Positions 6,850-15,698 of a stretch of 64,000 bases of DNA are shown here, piece after piece; the first letter of the stretch is position 1, and every line of letters starts with the position of its first letter. The position numbers and the translations under genes are program-made. The notes beneath the pieces were generated by a model. That model ran no database searches. It worked only from the letters and a program-made list of their open reading frames with translations, and was not told the origin of the DNA. This DNA is from Tabrizicola sp. (GTDB lineage: Bacteria > Pseudomonadota > Alphaproteobacteria > Rhodobacterales > Rhodobacteraceae). The DNA lies in NCBI RefSeq assembly GCF_030373185.1, contig NZ_JAUCZH010000008.1:1-64000 (forward strand), given 5' to 3'.

Positions 6850-8606
6850 TCCTCGAACGGGTTCCAGTCCTCATCCGCCTCGGGTTCGGCCACGGGCAGT
6901 GCGGCTTCGGCGGCTTGGGCGACCAAAGCCTCGGGGTTGCGGACCTCGGTGATGCGGGCCTTGGGAAAGGCCGTCAGAATCGCCTGAACCAGCGGGTTTT
7001 CCGCCGCTTCGGCGTGGAGTTCGGCCAGTTCGGCCGTCCTTTGCTCGGAAATCGTGGCACCGCCACCAGACGAGACAACCGAGACCCCCCAGCGTGCGCC
7101 CGTCCAGCCCTGCAACCGCTGGCCAAGCCGCGAGGCAAGGTCGGCCCGAGCGCCCGGTGCTGGTTCAAACTCGATCCGCCCGGGCGCATAGCGGACAAGG
7201 CGAAGGTCGGTCTCCACCTCGTTCAAGAGCAGCATGTCGCGCTTTTGCCGGATCAGGTCCACGACCGATGCGAAGCTGGCGTAAACCTGCAACTGGCCTT
7301 CGGCCAATGCCGGGGCAGCGGCGGTCATCGTTGGCCCGCGCATCGGCGCGGCTGGCGCGCGCAAGGCGGCGTGAGTGGTGCCATGCAGGGGCGCCCCACC
7401 TGCCGGCGCCCCGCCAGGAACCCTGCCGCCGCCGGCAGGCGGGCGCGGGCTGTCGGACAGTTTGCGGACCAGCGTTTCCGGGTCTGGCAGATCCGCGACA
7501 TGGGTCAGGCGGATCACCGCCATTTCGGCGGCCATCATTGCGTTCGGGGCCAAAGCCACCTCTTCCACGGCCTTTAGCAGCATCTGCCACATCCGCGTCA
7601 TGGCCCGCATCGGCAACCGGCTGGCCATATCAAGCCCCCGGGTCTGTTCGTCGGGCGGTGTGGTCGGGTCTTCCGCCGCGGCCGGGTTGATCTTGATGAC
7701 GGAAATCCAATGCGTAATTTCCGCCAGATCGCGCAGAACGGCCATCGGGTCGGCACCGTCAGCATATTGCGACGAAAGCTCCGAAAGGGCGGTGGCGGCG
7801 TCGCCCTTCATGATCAGATCGAACAGATCCAGCGTCCGGCCCCGGTCGGCCAGCCCCAGCATGGCGCGGACCTGTTCGCCCGTCGTCTCGCCAGCGCCAT
7901 GGGCGATGGCCTGATCCATCAGGCTCATCGCGTCGCGGACCGACCCTTCGGCGGCGCGCGTGATCAGCGCCAATGCGTCTTGAGCAAGCGTGGCCCCTTC
8001 CAGCCCGGCCACCCGGTCAAGGTGGGCCATCATCACCTCGGGTTCGATCCGTTTCAGGTCGAACCGCTGGCAACGGCTAAGGACAGTGACCGGAACCTTG
8101 CGAATCTCGGTGGTGGCAAAGATGAACTTCACATGCGCGGGCGGTTCTTCCAGCGTCTTCAACAGCGCGTTGAAAGCGGCGGTAGACAGCATGTGGACTT
8201 CGTCGATGATATAGACCTTGAACCGCGCGCTTGCCGCCCGATAGTGAACGGAATCAATGATTTCACGGATGTCGCCCACGCCGGTCCGGCTGGCTGCGTC
8301 CATTTCCAGCACATCGACATGGCGACCTTCGGCAATGGCGATGCATGGCTCACACACCCCGCAAGGTTCGGTTGTCGGCCCGCTGCTGCCGTCCGGGCCG
8401 ACACAGTTCAACCCCTTGGCGATGATCCGCGCCGTGGTGGTCTTGCCCACCCCGCGCACCCCGGTCATCACGAAGGCATGGGCAATCCGGTCCGCCGCGA
8501 AGGCGTTCTTCAAAGTGCGCACCATCGCCTCTTGCCCGATCAGATCGGCAAAGGTCTGGGGGCGGTATTTGCGGGCGAGAACCTGATAGGCGGGCTGATC
8601 GGACAT
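6846..8606 (-). CDS. dnaX: DNA polymerase III subunit gamma/tau
   Basis: 586-residue clamp-loader ATPase. The N-terminus MSDQPAYQVLARKYRPQTF is diagnostic; Walker A GVRGVGKTTTARI, four-cysteine zinc module (C VGPDG..C GVC EPC), Walker B VYIIDEVHML, sensor 1 FATTEIRKVPVTVLSRCQRFD. A Pro/Ala/Gly-rich linker (about residues 400-440) leads to a C-terminal domain ending DEDWNPFEE. GGGGAG lies six bases upstream of the ATG at 8606; an in-frame start at 8822 would run through the SRP RNA and is rejected. First gene of dnaX-GNAT-ybaB-recR. Confidence 0.97.
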   Translation of the reverse strand: MSDQPAYQVLARKYRPQTFADLIGQEAMVRTLKNAFAADRIAHAFVMTGVRGVGKTTTARIIAKGLNCVGPDGSSGPTTEPCGVCEPCIAIAEGRHVDVLEMDAASRTGVGDIREIIDSVHYRAASARFKVYIIDEVHMLSTAAFNALLKTLEEPPAHVKFIFATTEIRKVPVTVLSRCQRFDLKRIEPEVMMAHLDRVAGLEGATLAQDALALITRAAEGSVRDAMSLMDQAIAHGAGETTGEQVRAMLGLADRGRTLDLFDLIMKGDAATALSELSSQYADGADPMAVLRDLAEITHWISVIKINPAAAEDPTTPPDEQTRGLDMASRLPMRAMTRMWQMLLKAVEEVALAPNAMMAAEMAVIRLTHVADLPDPETLVRKLSDSPRPPAGGGRVPGGAPAGGAPLHGTTHAALRAPAAPMRGPTMTAAAPALAEGQLQVYASFASVVDLIRQKRDMLLLNEVETDLRLVRYAPGRIEFEPAPGARADLASRLGQRLQGWTGARWGVSVVSSGGGATISEQRTAELAELHAEAAENPLVQAILTAFPKARITEVRNPEALVAQAAEAALPVAEPEADEDWNPFEE

Positions 8607-8671
8607 GCTGCTCCCCTGTTGGGGCAACCTTAGACCGCAGTGCAAATGGGGACAAGAGAAGCGTAAAAGGT

Positions 8672-8765
8672 GAGAGGCTGGACAACGACCCAAGCGGGGC
8701 TCGTTACGGCTGCTTCCTTCCGGACCTGACCGGGTTGGCGAGGCGCCTGCCCGCGCCAACCTCTC
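8672..8765 (-). ncRNA. ffs: signal recognition particle RNA, small bacterial type (4.5S)
   Basis: The minus strand contains GGTCAGGTCCGGAAGGAAGC, the universally conserved SRP RNA helix 8 with its asymmetric loops. Outer ends GAGAGGTTGG (8756-8765) and CCAGCCTCTC (8672-8681) pair over 10 bp with one G-U. The 94-nt core fits a 4.5S RNA hairpin that binds Ffh in co-translational targeting. It lies 65 bp upstream of dnaX on the same strand. The exact ends are set from pairing and may be off by a few bases. Confidence 0.95.
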
Positions 8766-8899
8766 ATCCGTGGATATAGGCGAAAGGGTTGGTGCCTGCA
8801 AGTCTTGGCGCGGCTGCGTCAATGCGGCAAGGCGGATGCGCGAAACCCTTGGTCTGGCAGGCCTTTGTGGATTACGCTACCGCAAAAGGGGAGGGGGGC

Positions 8900-10267
8900 A
8901 TGTCACGACTCATCCGTATCGACTGGCCGGACCACGGCACGCCGGACCTGCCGCCAGCCTTGAGCCTGACAGAATGTGAAACGCGGCTGCGCGCCTTGCG
9001 CGGCGTGGCGGCCGCGCAGGGCTACGACGTGATTGTCGTCTATGGGGATCGGGAACATGCCGCCAACCTGCATTGGCTGACCGGGTTCGATCCCCGCTTT
9101 GAAGAGGCCGTGCTGGTGGTGACGCCGGGCGACGCCTTGCTTCTGGCCGGGAACGAATGCCTGGCCTACACCGCCGTGTCGCCCTTGGTGCAGGCGGGGG
9201 TGGTGCGGGTGGGCCATTGTGCCAGCCTTTCGCTGCCAAGCCAGCCGCGCGGCGGGCGGCGGTTGTCGGAATGGCTTGCAGACATGCTGGCGCTGGATGA
9301 CCGGGTGGGGACCATCGGCTGGAAATGGTTCGAGGCCGATGAGGTGGACGACCCGGCCACCGCGCTCGATATCCCGGTTTTCCTTGCCGATCCCCTGCGC
9401 AAGCTGGCGGCACGGGTGGAAAACGCGACCGATCTGATGATGCATCCCGCCCATGGCCTGCGGTCCCGGGTCGACGCGGCCGAGATCGCGCGGCTGGAGT
9501 TTGCCAACCACATGGCGGCGGCGGCGCTGAAACGGATGCTGTTTGGCCTGCGCGAAGGGATCACGGATTTTCAGGCCTATGAGGCCGCGCGGGTGGGGGG
9601 CTTGCCGCTGGGGTGCCACCCGACCTTTGCCATTGGTGCTGCTCCGGGCCTGTGCGGGCCGTCGGGGCGGCATCTGGCGCTGGGCCACCCTGCGGGCTTC
9701 AACATCTGCCATTGGGGCGCGAATACCTGCCGGGCCGGGTGGCTGGCGCGGTCGGCGGCCGATCTGCCGATTGCCGCGCGCGACTATGTCGAGGCTTTCG
9801 TCGAACCCTATGTGACCGCGATGTCCGAATGGTGTTCGATGATGCGGCCCGGCGTGGCTGGCGGCTATGTCTGGCGGCACATGATGACGGCGCTGCCAGC
9901 GGATACCTTCGGCGTGACGCTGAACCCGGGGCATCTGGTCGGGCTGGATGAGTGGGTCTCATCCCCGATCCGCGAGGGGTCGACCGATGCGCTGGCCAGC
10001 GGCATGGCGATGCAGATGGACGTGATTCCGGCGCATCCGGTTTATGGGTCCACCCGGATGGAAGACGGCTATGTCATCGCCGACGAAACCTTACGTGCGG
10101 CTTTGGCGCGGGAATTTCCAAATGTCGCCCGCCGCTGCGAGGCCCGCGCGCATTTCATGCGCGAGGTGATCGGCATGGACCTTCCGGACAGCCTGCTGCC
10201 CTTGGCCGATACCTGCGGGATCGTGGCACCGTTCCTGTTCGATCCGGCGCAAGTCGTGGTCTGCTAG
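8900..10267 (+). CDS. M24 (creatinase/aminopeptidase P fold) homologue, possibly non-catalytic
   Basis: 455 residues. An N-terminal creatinase-like domain (YDVIVVYGDREHAANLHWLTGFDPRF) is followed by a pita-bread domain beginning KRMLFGLREGITDFQAYEA. The His region GHLVGLDEW and the final Glu (RMEDGYVIADE) are present, but the first two metal-ligand aspartates of M24 (usual DxG and SDxTR) fall in GFNICHWGANTCRAGWLAR with no Asp, and the EPG glutamate is Asp (MDVIP). It may therefore bind no metal. The ATG at 8900 follows a strong GGGGAGGGGG. The last 4 bp overlap the convergent HAD gene. Confidence 0.8.
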   Translation: MSRLIRIDWPDHGTPDLPPALSLTECETRLRALRGVAAAQGYDVIVVYGDREHAANLHWLTGFDPRFEEAVLVVTPGDALLLAGNECLAYTAVSPLVQAGVVRVGHCASLSLPSQPRGGRRLSEWLADMLALDDRVGTIGWKWFEADEVDDPATALDIPVFLADPLRKLAARVENATDLMMHPAHGLRSRVDAAEIARLEFANHMAAAALKRMLFGLREGITDFQAYEAARVGGLPLGCHPTFAIGAAPGLCGPSGRHLALGHPAGFNICHWGANTCRAGWLARSAADLPIAARDYVEAFVEPYVTAMSEWCSMMRPGVAGGYVWRHMMTALPADTFGVTLNPGHLVGLDEWVSSPIREGSTDALASGMAMQMDVIPAHPVYGSTRMEDGYVIADETLRAALAREFPNVARRCEARAHFMREVIGMDLPDSLLPLADTCGIVAPFLFDPAQVVVC

Positions 10268-10890
10268 ATCAGCCCCGCCATCCGCGCCCCGGTCAAAAGA
10301 TCGGGGGCCAGATGATGCGCCCAACGGCCCTGGCTTGGCACCACGTCCGGCACCTGCACCACGGTGCAACCAGCGCGATGCGCCGCCTCGGCCCCGGTTT
10401 CGCTGTCTTCGAACACAAGGCAGCGTTCGGGCGCAAAGCCGAAAAGTGAGGCGGCAAGCAGATAGGGGTCGGGCGCAGGCTTCGGCGCGGTCACGTCGTC
10501 CAGCGTGACGACATGGGTGAATGCCTCGGCGATCCCGGCGATGGCCAGCTTGCGATGCGCGCCAACCCGGCCTGTCGAAGTCACGATGGCGAGCGGTTGG
10601 CGCAGGGCGGCCAGCAGGTCCGCCGCACCGGGCTTCAGGTCCAGCCCGCGGTCGACCCCGGCGGCAAAGCCTTCGCGCCAGTGGCGGTGAACGCCGTCAA
10701 GGTCGGCATCGGGCAGGGCGGCGCGGATCAGTCGGCCCGCAGTCGGTTCGTCCTTGCCGACAAGGCCATGCATGAACGCCTCGTCCACCGGATGCCCATG
10801 CGCGGCAAAGGCCGCCATGCCGGTGGCCAGCGCGATGGTTTCCGTGTCGATCAGGGTTCCGTCAAGATCGAAGAATAGGGCGTCGTACAT
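10264..10890 (-). CDS. HAD superfamily hydrolase, beta-phosphoglucomutase/phosphatase-like
   Basis: 208 residues. HAD motif I FFDLDGTLIDTET at the N-terminus supplies the nucleophile and acid Asp; motif II VTSTGR; motif III Lys in APKPAPDPYLLA; motif IV FEDSETGAEAAHRAGC. The cap inserted after motif I marks subfamily IA, which includes phosphoglycolate phosphatase and beta-phosphoglucomutase. Substrate not determinable. ATG at 10890 has GGAGG five bases upstream; a GTG at 10902 overlaps that site and is rejected. Confidence 0.88.
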   Translation of the reverse strand: MYDALFFDLDGTLIDTETIALATGMAAFAAHGHPVDEAFMHGLVGKDEPTAGRLIRAALPDADLDGVHRHWREGFAAGVDRGLDLKPGAADLLAALRQPLAIVTSTGRVGAHRKLAIAGIAEAFTHVVTLDDVTAPKPAPDPYLLAASLFGFAPERCLVFEDSETGAEAAHRAGCTVVQVPDVVPSQGRWAHHLAPDLLTGARMAGLI

Positions 10891-10923
10891 CCGGGCCTCC
10901 ACTTGCTGGGGCGATATAGCCCA

Positions 10924-12882
10924 TCACAGGTGTAGCCGGTAGTGGGAGAAGCCGTCCCCGCCCTCGGCAAGGAGGGTCGGGCGAAGCGGGGCGATATCGG
11001 CCAGATGCGCGGCAGAACCGCTGCCAGCCGCAATACGCACCGATGTGCCGGGCATCGGCAGGAAGTGCCAGTGCCGCCGTGGGGGGCAGCCAACAACGCG
11101 CCGGCTCTTGATGTGTTCGGCAACAACGGTCTGGATCCGGGCTCCGTCGGAAAGGACGATCCGGGGCGCCGGCCCCGCGACACCGGCGCAGGCTCGGCTG
11201 GCGCGATGATTGTTCGACACCAGCAACAGCGTTTGCCCCGGGTCAAGCGGTTGTCCATCAAGTCGAAGCCCCACAATCCGGTGGGCATTGGGATTTGCCA
11301 GCCGGCCATCCGGGCTGAACCGCGCCGGCTGACTGAGGTCGATGGCATAGGACAGGCGCGGAATGACGTCGAAAGTAAATGATGGAACCGACAGATCATG
11401 CAGGATGGCATCCGTCTCTCCGGGCATGATCTGCCGGAACAGGGCAGCGGATTGTTCCAGCCAGTCGGCAAGGTCTGCCCCGGTCAGGGCCAGGGTGACC
11501 AGCGTGTTCGGGAAGACGTAGATATCCGACAGGTTGCGCATCCGGACCGGTCCGGCTGGGATATCGGTAAAGTTCGACGGCCCGCCCCGTCCACCCGCCT
11601 TGAACGGCGCAGCCGAGGCCAGAAGCGGCAGATCGGCCCATTCTGATCCCCTCAGCGCTTGCCGGGCGTATTCAGCCTTTGCCTCAGCGACAAGGGCGAT
11701 GGCGGCGCTGGGCGCAGAGGTTGCGAAATGGGTGGTCAGGGGAACCCTGCTTTCCCCCAGCACCTGCCGTGACCATGCCAGCGCCGCGCGGTGATCCGAG
11801 GCGATGACGTGACGCAGCGCACGCGCCGTCGCAAGTCCTGCGACGGCCTGCGTGCCAAGCCGGGCTTCGCCTGCGGCAACCGTCCAGCGGCGCTTTCCAT
11901 GCAGCGTCCGCACGAGGCGCAGGTCGATGATTCCGATATGGCTGCCTGAATGGCCCGGCATTACCGCGGGCTTGCCAGCCAGTAGCCCATTCACCGGATC
12001 GACGCCGGGCCGGGCTTCGATACCCGGGCCGGGAAAGGCCAAATGGCAGTGACCGGCAATCACCGCGTCAATCTCGGGCAAGGCGGCAAGTGCGGTGGCC
12101 GCATTTTCCATCCCGTCTTCGGCTTCTGCCGCGCCGATTCCGGAATGCGCCAGCGCCACGATCACGTCAGCCCCCCGGGCGCGCAGCCGGGGCAGCCATG
12201 CCTTTGCCGCGTCGATGATGTCACGCATGCGGATCTGGCCGTCCAGGTGGTCACGGTCCCAGACCTCGATCTGGGGCGGGGCAAAGCCGATAACACCGAT
12301 ACGCAACACATGGCTGCGCCCGTCCCTGTCAAGAACCGTGCGTTTCAGAACGGCAAACGGAGGGACAAAGGTCTTGTCGCGAGAGGGGCTTTTGCCAAGT
12401 CGGGTAGCAATATTTGCCGACACGACCGGAAAGCGTGCTTGCGACAGGGCGGTGGTCAGAAACTTGAGCCCGTAATTGAATTCGTGGTTTCCAAGGGTGA
12501 CTGCATCATAGCCAAGTGTATTGAATGCGGTAATGACCGGATGCGCCCGACGGCGCCGATTTGCACTTGCAACATAATCCGCAAGAGGATTTCCTTGGAG
12601 GAAATCGCCATTGTCGAACAGAAGGCTGTTCGGCACTTCGGCACGCGCTTGGGCTATCTGGCATGATATGTCGCTGAGGCTGCGGCCGGAAACCGGCCGG
12701 TTCGCGCAATAGTCATATGGCAACAGGCAGGCATGCAGATCACTGGTCGCAATAAGCCGCAGACGAATTTCCGGCGCGGCGGCACGTTCTGGCGAATTGT
12801 CTGCAGGCGGCACTGAAATGGATTCCCGGGCTACCTCCAAAGAGGACAAGGGCAAGCCATATGCGGCGGACTGAACTGACAC
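10924..12882 (-). CDS. 2',3'-cyclic-nucleotide phosphodiesterase / 5'-nucleotidase family protein
   Basis: 652 residues. The N-terminal calcineurin-like metallophosphatase domain has IATSDLHACLLPYDY, FDNGDFLQGNP, VTLGNHEFNYG, LAHSGIG and IAGHCHLAFPG, covering the dimetal ligands; the C-terminal 5'-nucleotidase domain covers about residues 390-580 (RMRNLSDIYVFPNTL; SNNHRAS). CpdB-like enzymes release phosphate from periplasmic nucleotides. In this frame the first 38 residues hold no signal peptide, which is odd for the family; the other minus frame across 12800-12870 encodes a signal-like VRRIWLALVLFGG. The start is a GTG at 12882 with a poor site, so the 5' end is uncertain. Confidence 0.85.
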   Translation of the reverse strand: MSVQSAAYGLPLSSLEVARESISVPPADNSPERAAAPEIRLRLIATSDLHACLLPYDYCANRPVSGRSLSDISCQIAQARAEVPNSLLFDNGDFLQGNPLADYVASANRRRRAHPVITAFNTLGYDAVTLGNHEFNYGLKFLTTALSQARFPVVSANIATRLGKSPSRDKTFVPPFAVLKRTVLDRDGRSHVLRIGVIGFAPPQIEVWDRDHLDGQIRMRDIIDAAKAWLPRLRARGADVIVALAHSGIGAAEAEDGMENAATALAALPEIDAVIAGHCHLAFPGPGIEARPGVDPVNGLLAGKPAVMPGHSGSHIGIIDLRLVRTLHGKRRWTVAAGEARLGTQAVAGLATARALRHVIASDHRAALAWSRQVLGESRVPLTTHFATSAPSAAIALVAEAKAEYARQALRGSEWADLPLLASAAPFKAGGRGGPSNFTDIPAGPVRMRNLSDIYVFPNTLVTLALTGADLADWLEQSAALFRQIMPGETDAILHDLSVPSFTFDVIPRLSYAIDLSQPARFSPDGRLANPNAHRIVGLRLDGQPLDPGQTLLLVSNNHRASRACAGVAGPAPRIVLSDGARIQTVVAEHIKSRRVVGCPPRRHWHFLPMPGTSVRIAAGSGSAAHLADIAPLRPTLLAEGGDGFSHYRLHL

Positions 12883-13152
12883 TTCCTACACGGGCCTTTC
12901 CAACGACCGGACTTAAGTTGATTGACCGGTCGCCAACAAAAAACGGATCAATGAAGTAACAAGGCAATGACAATGGGAATATACCGCATAAGTTGTGTCA
13001 ACGTTAGGGCAAATTGAAGAAATTCAAGCCATGGTTGCGTGAATGTCCCATTCGGGCAACGACAGGTCTGGTAGATTTCGGATCATTTTCTTCAGCCATG
13101 GGAAATACTTGTTGCGCCATCAGGACTGGCATTGCGCAGTCGGAAATGGCAT

Positions 13153-13208
13153 GCGCAGTCAGGGTGGCGCAGTCAGGCTGGCGCAGTCAGGCTGGCGCAG
13201 TCAGGCTG
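13153..13208. repeat. 14-bp tandem repeat, four copies
   Basis: The unit GCGCAGTCAGGCTG is repeated head to tail at 13153, 13167, 13181 and 13195; only the first copy differs (G for C at position 12). A partial unit (GCGCAGTCGG) precedes it at 13134. It lies in the 357-bp gap between the divergent nucleotidase and nudC genes, ending 31 bp before the nudC start. The rest of that gap (12883-13130) is AT-richer than its surroundings and holds no gene I can support. Confidence 0.9.
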
Positions 13209-13239
13209 GCACGACTCAAGCGGGAGAAGGGGCGCGCGA

Positions 13240-14190
13240 ATGCGGATCGCCGAAACGGTAACTTTTGGCGGATCGGGCATGGATCGGGGGGCCGGTCTTC
13301 GCAAGGATCCCGTGGCGCTGCAAGCGGCCCTTCGCGATGGCCTGGTGCTGCCGGTCTGGCGGGGCAAGCCGTTGGTGACCGGGGATCGACCGGGCTGGCT
13401 TGTGTCGGGCCATCCGGCCTTGGCCCATGCCACGGCCCCGGTCTTTCTGGGCCTCGATGACGGACAACCCCGCTTTGCGGCCGATATCTCGGACTGGGCG
13501 CCGGAAGCCGGGGCCGAGGCGGTTCAGGCAGGGTTCCTTGATCCCTCGGTGCAGCACCATCCCGCTCTGGGCGATTCCTACAGCTTTGTCGAACTGCGCG
13601 GGGTCATGACAGCGCTTACGCCGAGAGACGCCGAACTGGTGGCGACGGCCAAGGCGCTTTTGCAATGGCACCGTAGCCATCGGTTCTGTGCGGCGTGCGG
13701 TGCGGCCTCTGACATGGTGCAAGGCGGCTGGCAACGCAGTTGCCCGGCTTGTGGAGCGCAGCATTTCCCTCGCACGGACCCGGTTGTCATCATGTTGGTG
13801 ACGTATGGCAATTCGGTGCTGCTTGGCCGGAGCCCCGGCTGGCCCGAAGGCATGTTTTCGTTGCTGGCGGGGTTTGTCGAGCCGGGCGAGTCGATGGAAG
13901 CCGCGGTGCGCCGCGAGGTTCAGGAAGAAACCGGCGTGCGCTGCGGGCCGGTCAGCTATCTGGCAAGCCAACCCTGGCCGTTTCCGGCCTCGCTGATGAT
14001 CGGCGCGCGGACCGAGGCACTGGGGACAGCGCTGACCATCGACCCTGAAGAAATCGAACAGGCGCGCTGGGTGACCCGGGAAGAACTGATTTCGGCCTTC
14101 GCCGGGTTGCATCCTGAAATCAAGCCTGCCCGGAACGGGGCAATTGCACATTTCATCTTGCGAAACTGGCTTGCCGACCGGCTTGATTGA
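13240..14190 (+). CDS. nudC: NAD(+) diphosphatase NudC
   Basis: 316-residue Nudix hydrolase that cleaves NADH to NMNH and AMP and, in studied bacteria, decaps NAD-capped RNA. A zinc ribbon (FCAACG..CPACG, about residues 145-170) is followed by the Nudix box GFVEPGESMEAAVRREVQEE (ending ETG) and the NudC signature SQPWPFPASLM. I chose the ATG at 13240 because GGAGAAGGGG lies upstream; the frame open from 13132 only translates the 14-bp tandem repeat. Confidence 0.95.
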   Translation: MRIAETVTFGGSGMDRGAGLRKDPVALQAALRDGLVLPVWRGKPLVTGDRPGWLVSGHPALAHATAPVFLGLDDGQPRFAADISDWAPEAGAEAVQAGFLDPSVQHHPALGDSYSFVELRGVMTALTPRDAELVATAKALLQWHRSHRFCAACGAASDMVQGGWQRSCPACGAQHFPRTDPVVIMLVTYGNSVLLGRSPGWPEGMFSLLAGFVEPGESMEAAVRREVQEETGVRCGPVSYLASQPWPFPASLMIGARTEALGTALTIDPEEIEQARWVTREELISAFAGLHPEIKPARNGAIAHFILRNWLADRLD

Positions 14191-14253
14191 CACGAACTTG
14201 GATTTCCCTGACGGCCTACCCCCTGAACCCGAACGCAACCCTACGGAGCAGCG

Positions 14254-14739
14254 ATGAAACTGACGGCAAAGACCGATGTCGAGGCACCACTGGGGTTTGT
14301 CTACGCCAGCCTGACCGACCATCCCGCATGGGAACGTGAGGCCGTGCAGCGCGGGGCGGTAATCGAGCGCCCGTCAGACATGCCGCTCTCCGGAGTCGGA
14401 GCAGGCTGGCGCGTCCAGATGCCGTTTCGGGGAAAGGTCCGCAAGTTCCTTGTTCGGATCGACGATGTGGCCCCTGATCAACGGATCGTCTTCGGGCTTC
14501 AGGGGCAGGCAGTCGATGGCAGCTCGTTGCTTGAGGTGTCGGCGCTGTCACCGCGCCGCACCCGATTGCGCATTGTGCTGGAGATCAAGCCCAAAACACT
14601 TGCAGCGCGACTGTTCCTGAACACCCTGCGGCTGGCCCGGGGGCGGGTGCAGGCGCGGTTTGATCTGCGCGCGGGCCAGTTGGGCGCGCGTCTTCAGGAC
14701 AGCTATCAGCGCAGCAAGGCCCAGTCGGCGCCCGCCTGA
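14254..14739 (+). CDS. SRPBCC family protein
   Basis: 161 residues with a START/Bet v1-like SRPBCC fold: the opening MKLTAKTDVEAPLGFVYASLTD is the usual beta-1/helix pattern of ligand-binding coenzyme Q-binding/polyketide cyclase-like proteins, with further strands GWRVQMPFRGKVRKFLV and TRLRIVLEIKP. A C-terminal helix (TLRLARGRVQARFDLRAGQL) closes the cavity. No catalytic residues can be assigned. GGAG sits upstream at 14246. It lies between nudC and the convergent pheA, with no evident functional link. Confidence 0.75.
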   Translation: MKLTAKTDVEAPLGFVYASLTDHPAWEREAVQRGAVIERPSDMPLSGVGAGWRVQMPFRGKVRKFLVRIDDVAPDQRIVFGLQGQAVDGSSLLEVSALSPRRTRLRIVLEIKPKTLAARLFLNTLRLARGRVQARFDLRAGQLGARLQDSYQRSKAQSAPA

Positions 14740-14745
14740 TGGGGC

Positions 14746-15579
14746 TCAGCCACGTTCGCGGTCCGCCGGATAGACGCCAAGGATGCGCACTTCCGAGGTG
14801 AAGTAGCGCAGTTCTTCCAGCGCCAGGGCGACGTTCGCGTCTTCCGGGTGGCCCTCGATATCAGCATAGAACTCGGTCGCGGTGAAGGATCCGCCCACCA
14901 TGTAGCTTTCCAGCTTGGTCATGTTGACGCTGTTGGTGGCAAACCCGCCCATCGCCTTGTAAAGCGCCGCCGGAATGTTGCGGACCCGGAAGGTGAAGGT
15001 GGTGATCATCTTGCCGGTTCCACGGCGGCTATGATCCGGGGTGCGCGACATCACCAGAAAGCGGGTCGTGTTGTTGGCGTGATCCTCGATGTGCCGTGCC
15101 AGCACTTCCAGCCCGTAGATCGATGCCGCAAGCTCGCTGGCCAGCGCTGCCCTGGTCCTGTCGCCAGCTTCCGCCACCTCTCGCGCGGCGCGGGCATTGT
15201 CGGATGACACCTTGCCACGAATCCCGTGCGCTTTCAGGAAGCCGGCGCATTGCGGCAGGATCACCACATGGCCATGGGCTTCCTTGACATCGCCAACGGT
15301 TGCGCCCGGGACGCCCAGAAGGTTGACATGCACGCGCACGAAAGCCTCGTCCACGATGTGCAGCCCGGATTTCGGCAACAGCGAATGCACGTCGGCCACC
15401 CGGCCATAGGTGGAGTTTTCCACCGCCAGCATGCCAAGATCGACCTCGCCGCGCGCCACCTTGTCCACGACTTCCTCGAAAGTCGTGCTGGGAACGGCTT
15501 CCATTTCGGGGCGCGACTGTTGGCAAGCCTGATGCGAATAGGCCCCGAGTTCCCCTTGAAAAGCGATGCGTCCGGTCAT
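14746..15579 (-). CDS. pheA: prephenate dehydratase
   Basis: 277-residue enzyme converting prephenate to phenylpyruvate in phenylalanine synthesis. The catalytic domain has IAFQGELGAYSHQA at the N-terminus, VENSTYGRVADVHSLL and the hallmark NNTTRFLVM (TRF motif). The C-terminal ACT domain contains the phenylalanine-binding ESYMVGGSFTATEFYADIEG. There is no chorismate mutase domain, as usual in this group. ATG at 15579 (MTGRIAFQ) has GGAG upstream; an ATG at 15594 is in frame. It is divergent from the cytochrome c_y gene. Confidence 0.96.
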   Translation of the reverse strand: MTGRIAFQGELGAYSHQACQQSRPEMEAVPSTTFEEVVDKVARGEVDLGMLAVENSTYGRVADVHSLLPKSGLHIVDEAFVRVHVNLLGVPGATVGDVKEAHGHVVILPQCAGFLKAHGIRGKVSSDNARAAREVAEAGDRTRAALASELAASIYGLEVLARHIEDHANNTTRFLVMSRTPDHSRRGTGKMITTFTFRVRNIPAALYKAMGGFATNSVNMTKLESYMVGGSFTATEFYADIEGHPEDANVALALEELRYFTSEVRILGVYPADRERG

Positions 15580-15698
15580 TTCTGGCGTCTCCATCCCGAA
15601 AACCCGCAATGAGGGGCGTTTCGTCGCGCGTCTACACCTTGAAACCGGATGGTGGAAGCGGATACATACCGCGCGGAACCTGACGGCGGGAGTGGACC

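Noticed and set aside
8607-8822. 72-codon N-terminal extension of DnaX
   Set aside because: It would translate the SRP RNA gene; the ATG at 8606 has a good ribosome site and the family N-terminus.
9078-9100. tRNA T-arm-like GGGTTCGATCCCCGC
   Set aside because: Lies inside the M24 gene coding frame (LTGFDPRF) with no acceptor or anticodon arms around it.
13153-13208. CRISPR-like repeat
   Set aside because: Units are contiguous with no spacers and only 14 bp long; no cas genes in the window.
13132-13239. 36-codon N-terminal extension of NudC
   Set aside because: It only reads through the 14-bp tandem repeat; GGAGAAGGGG precedes the ATG at 13240.
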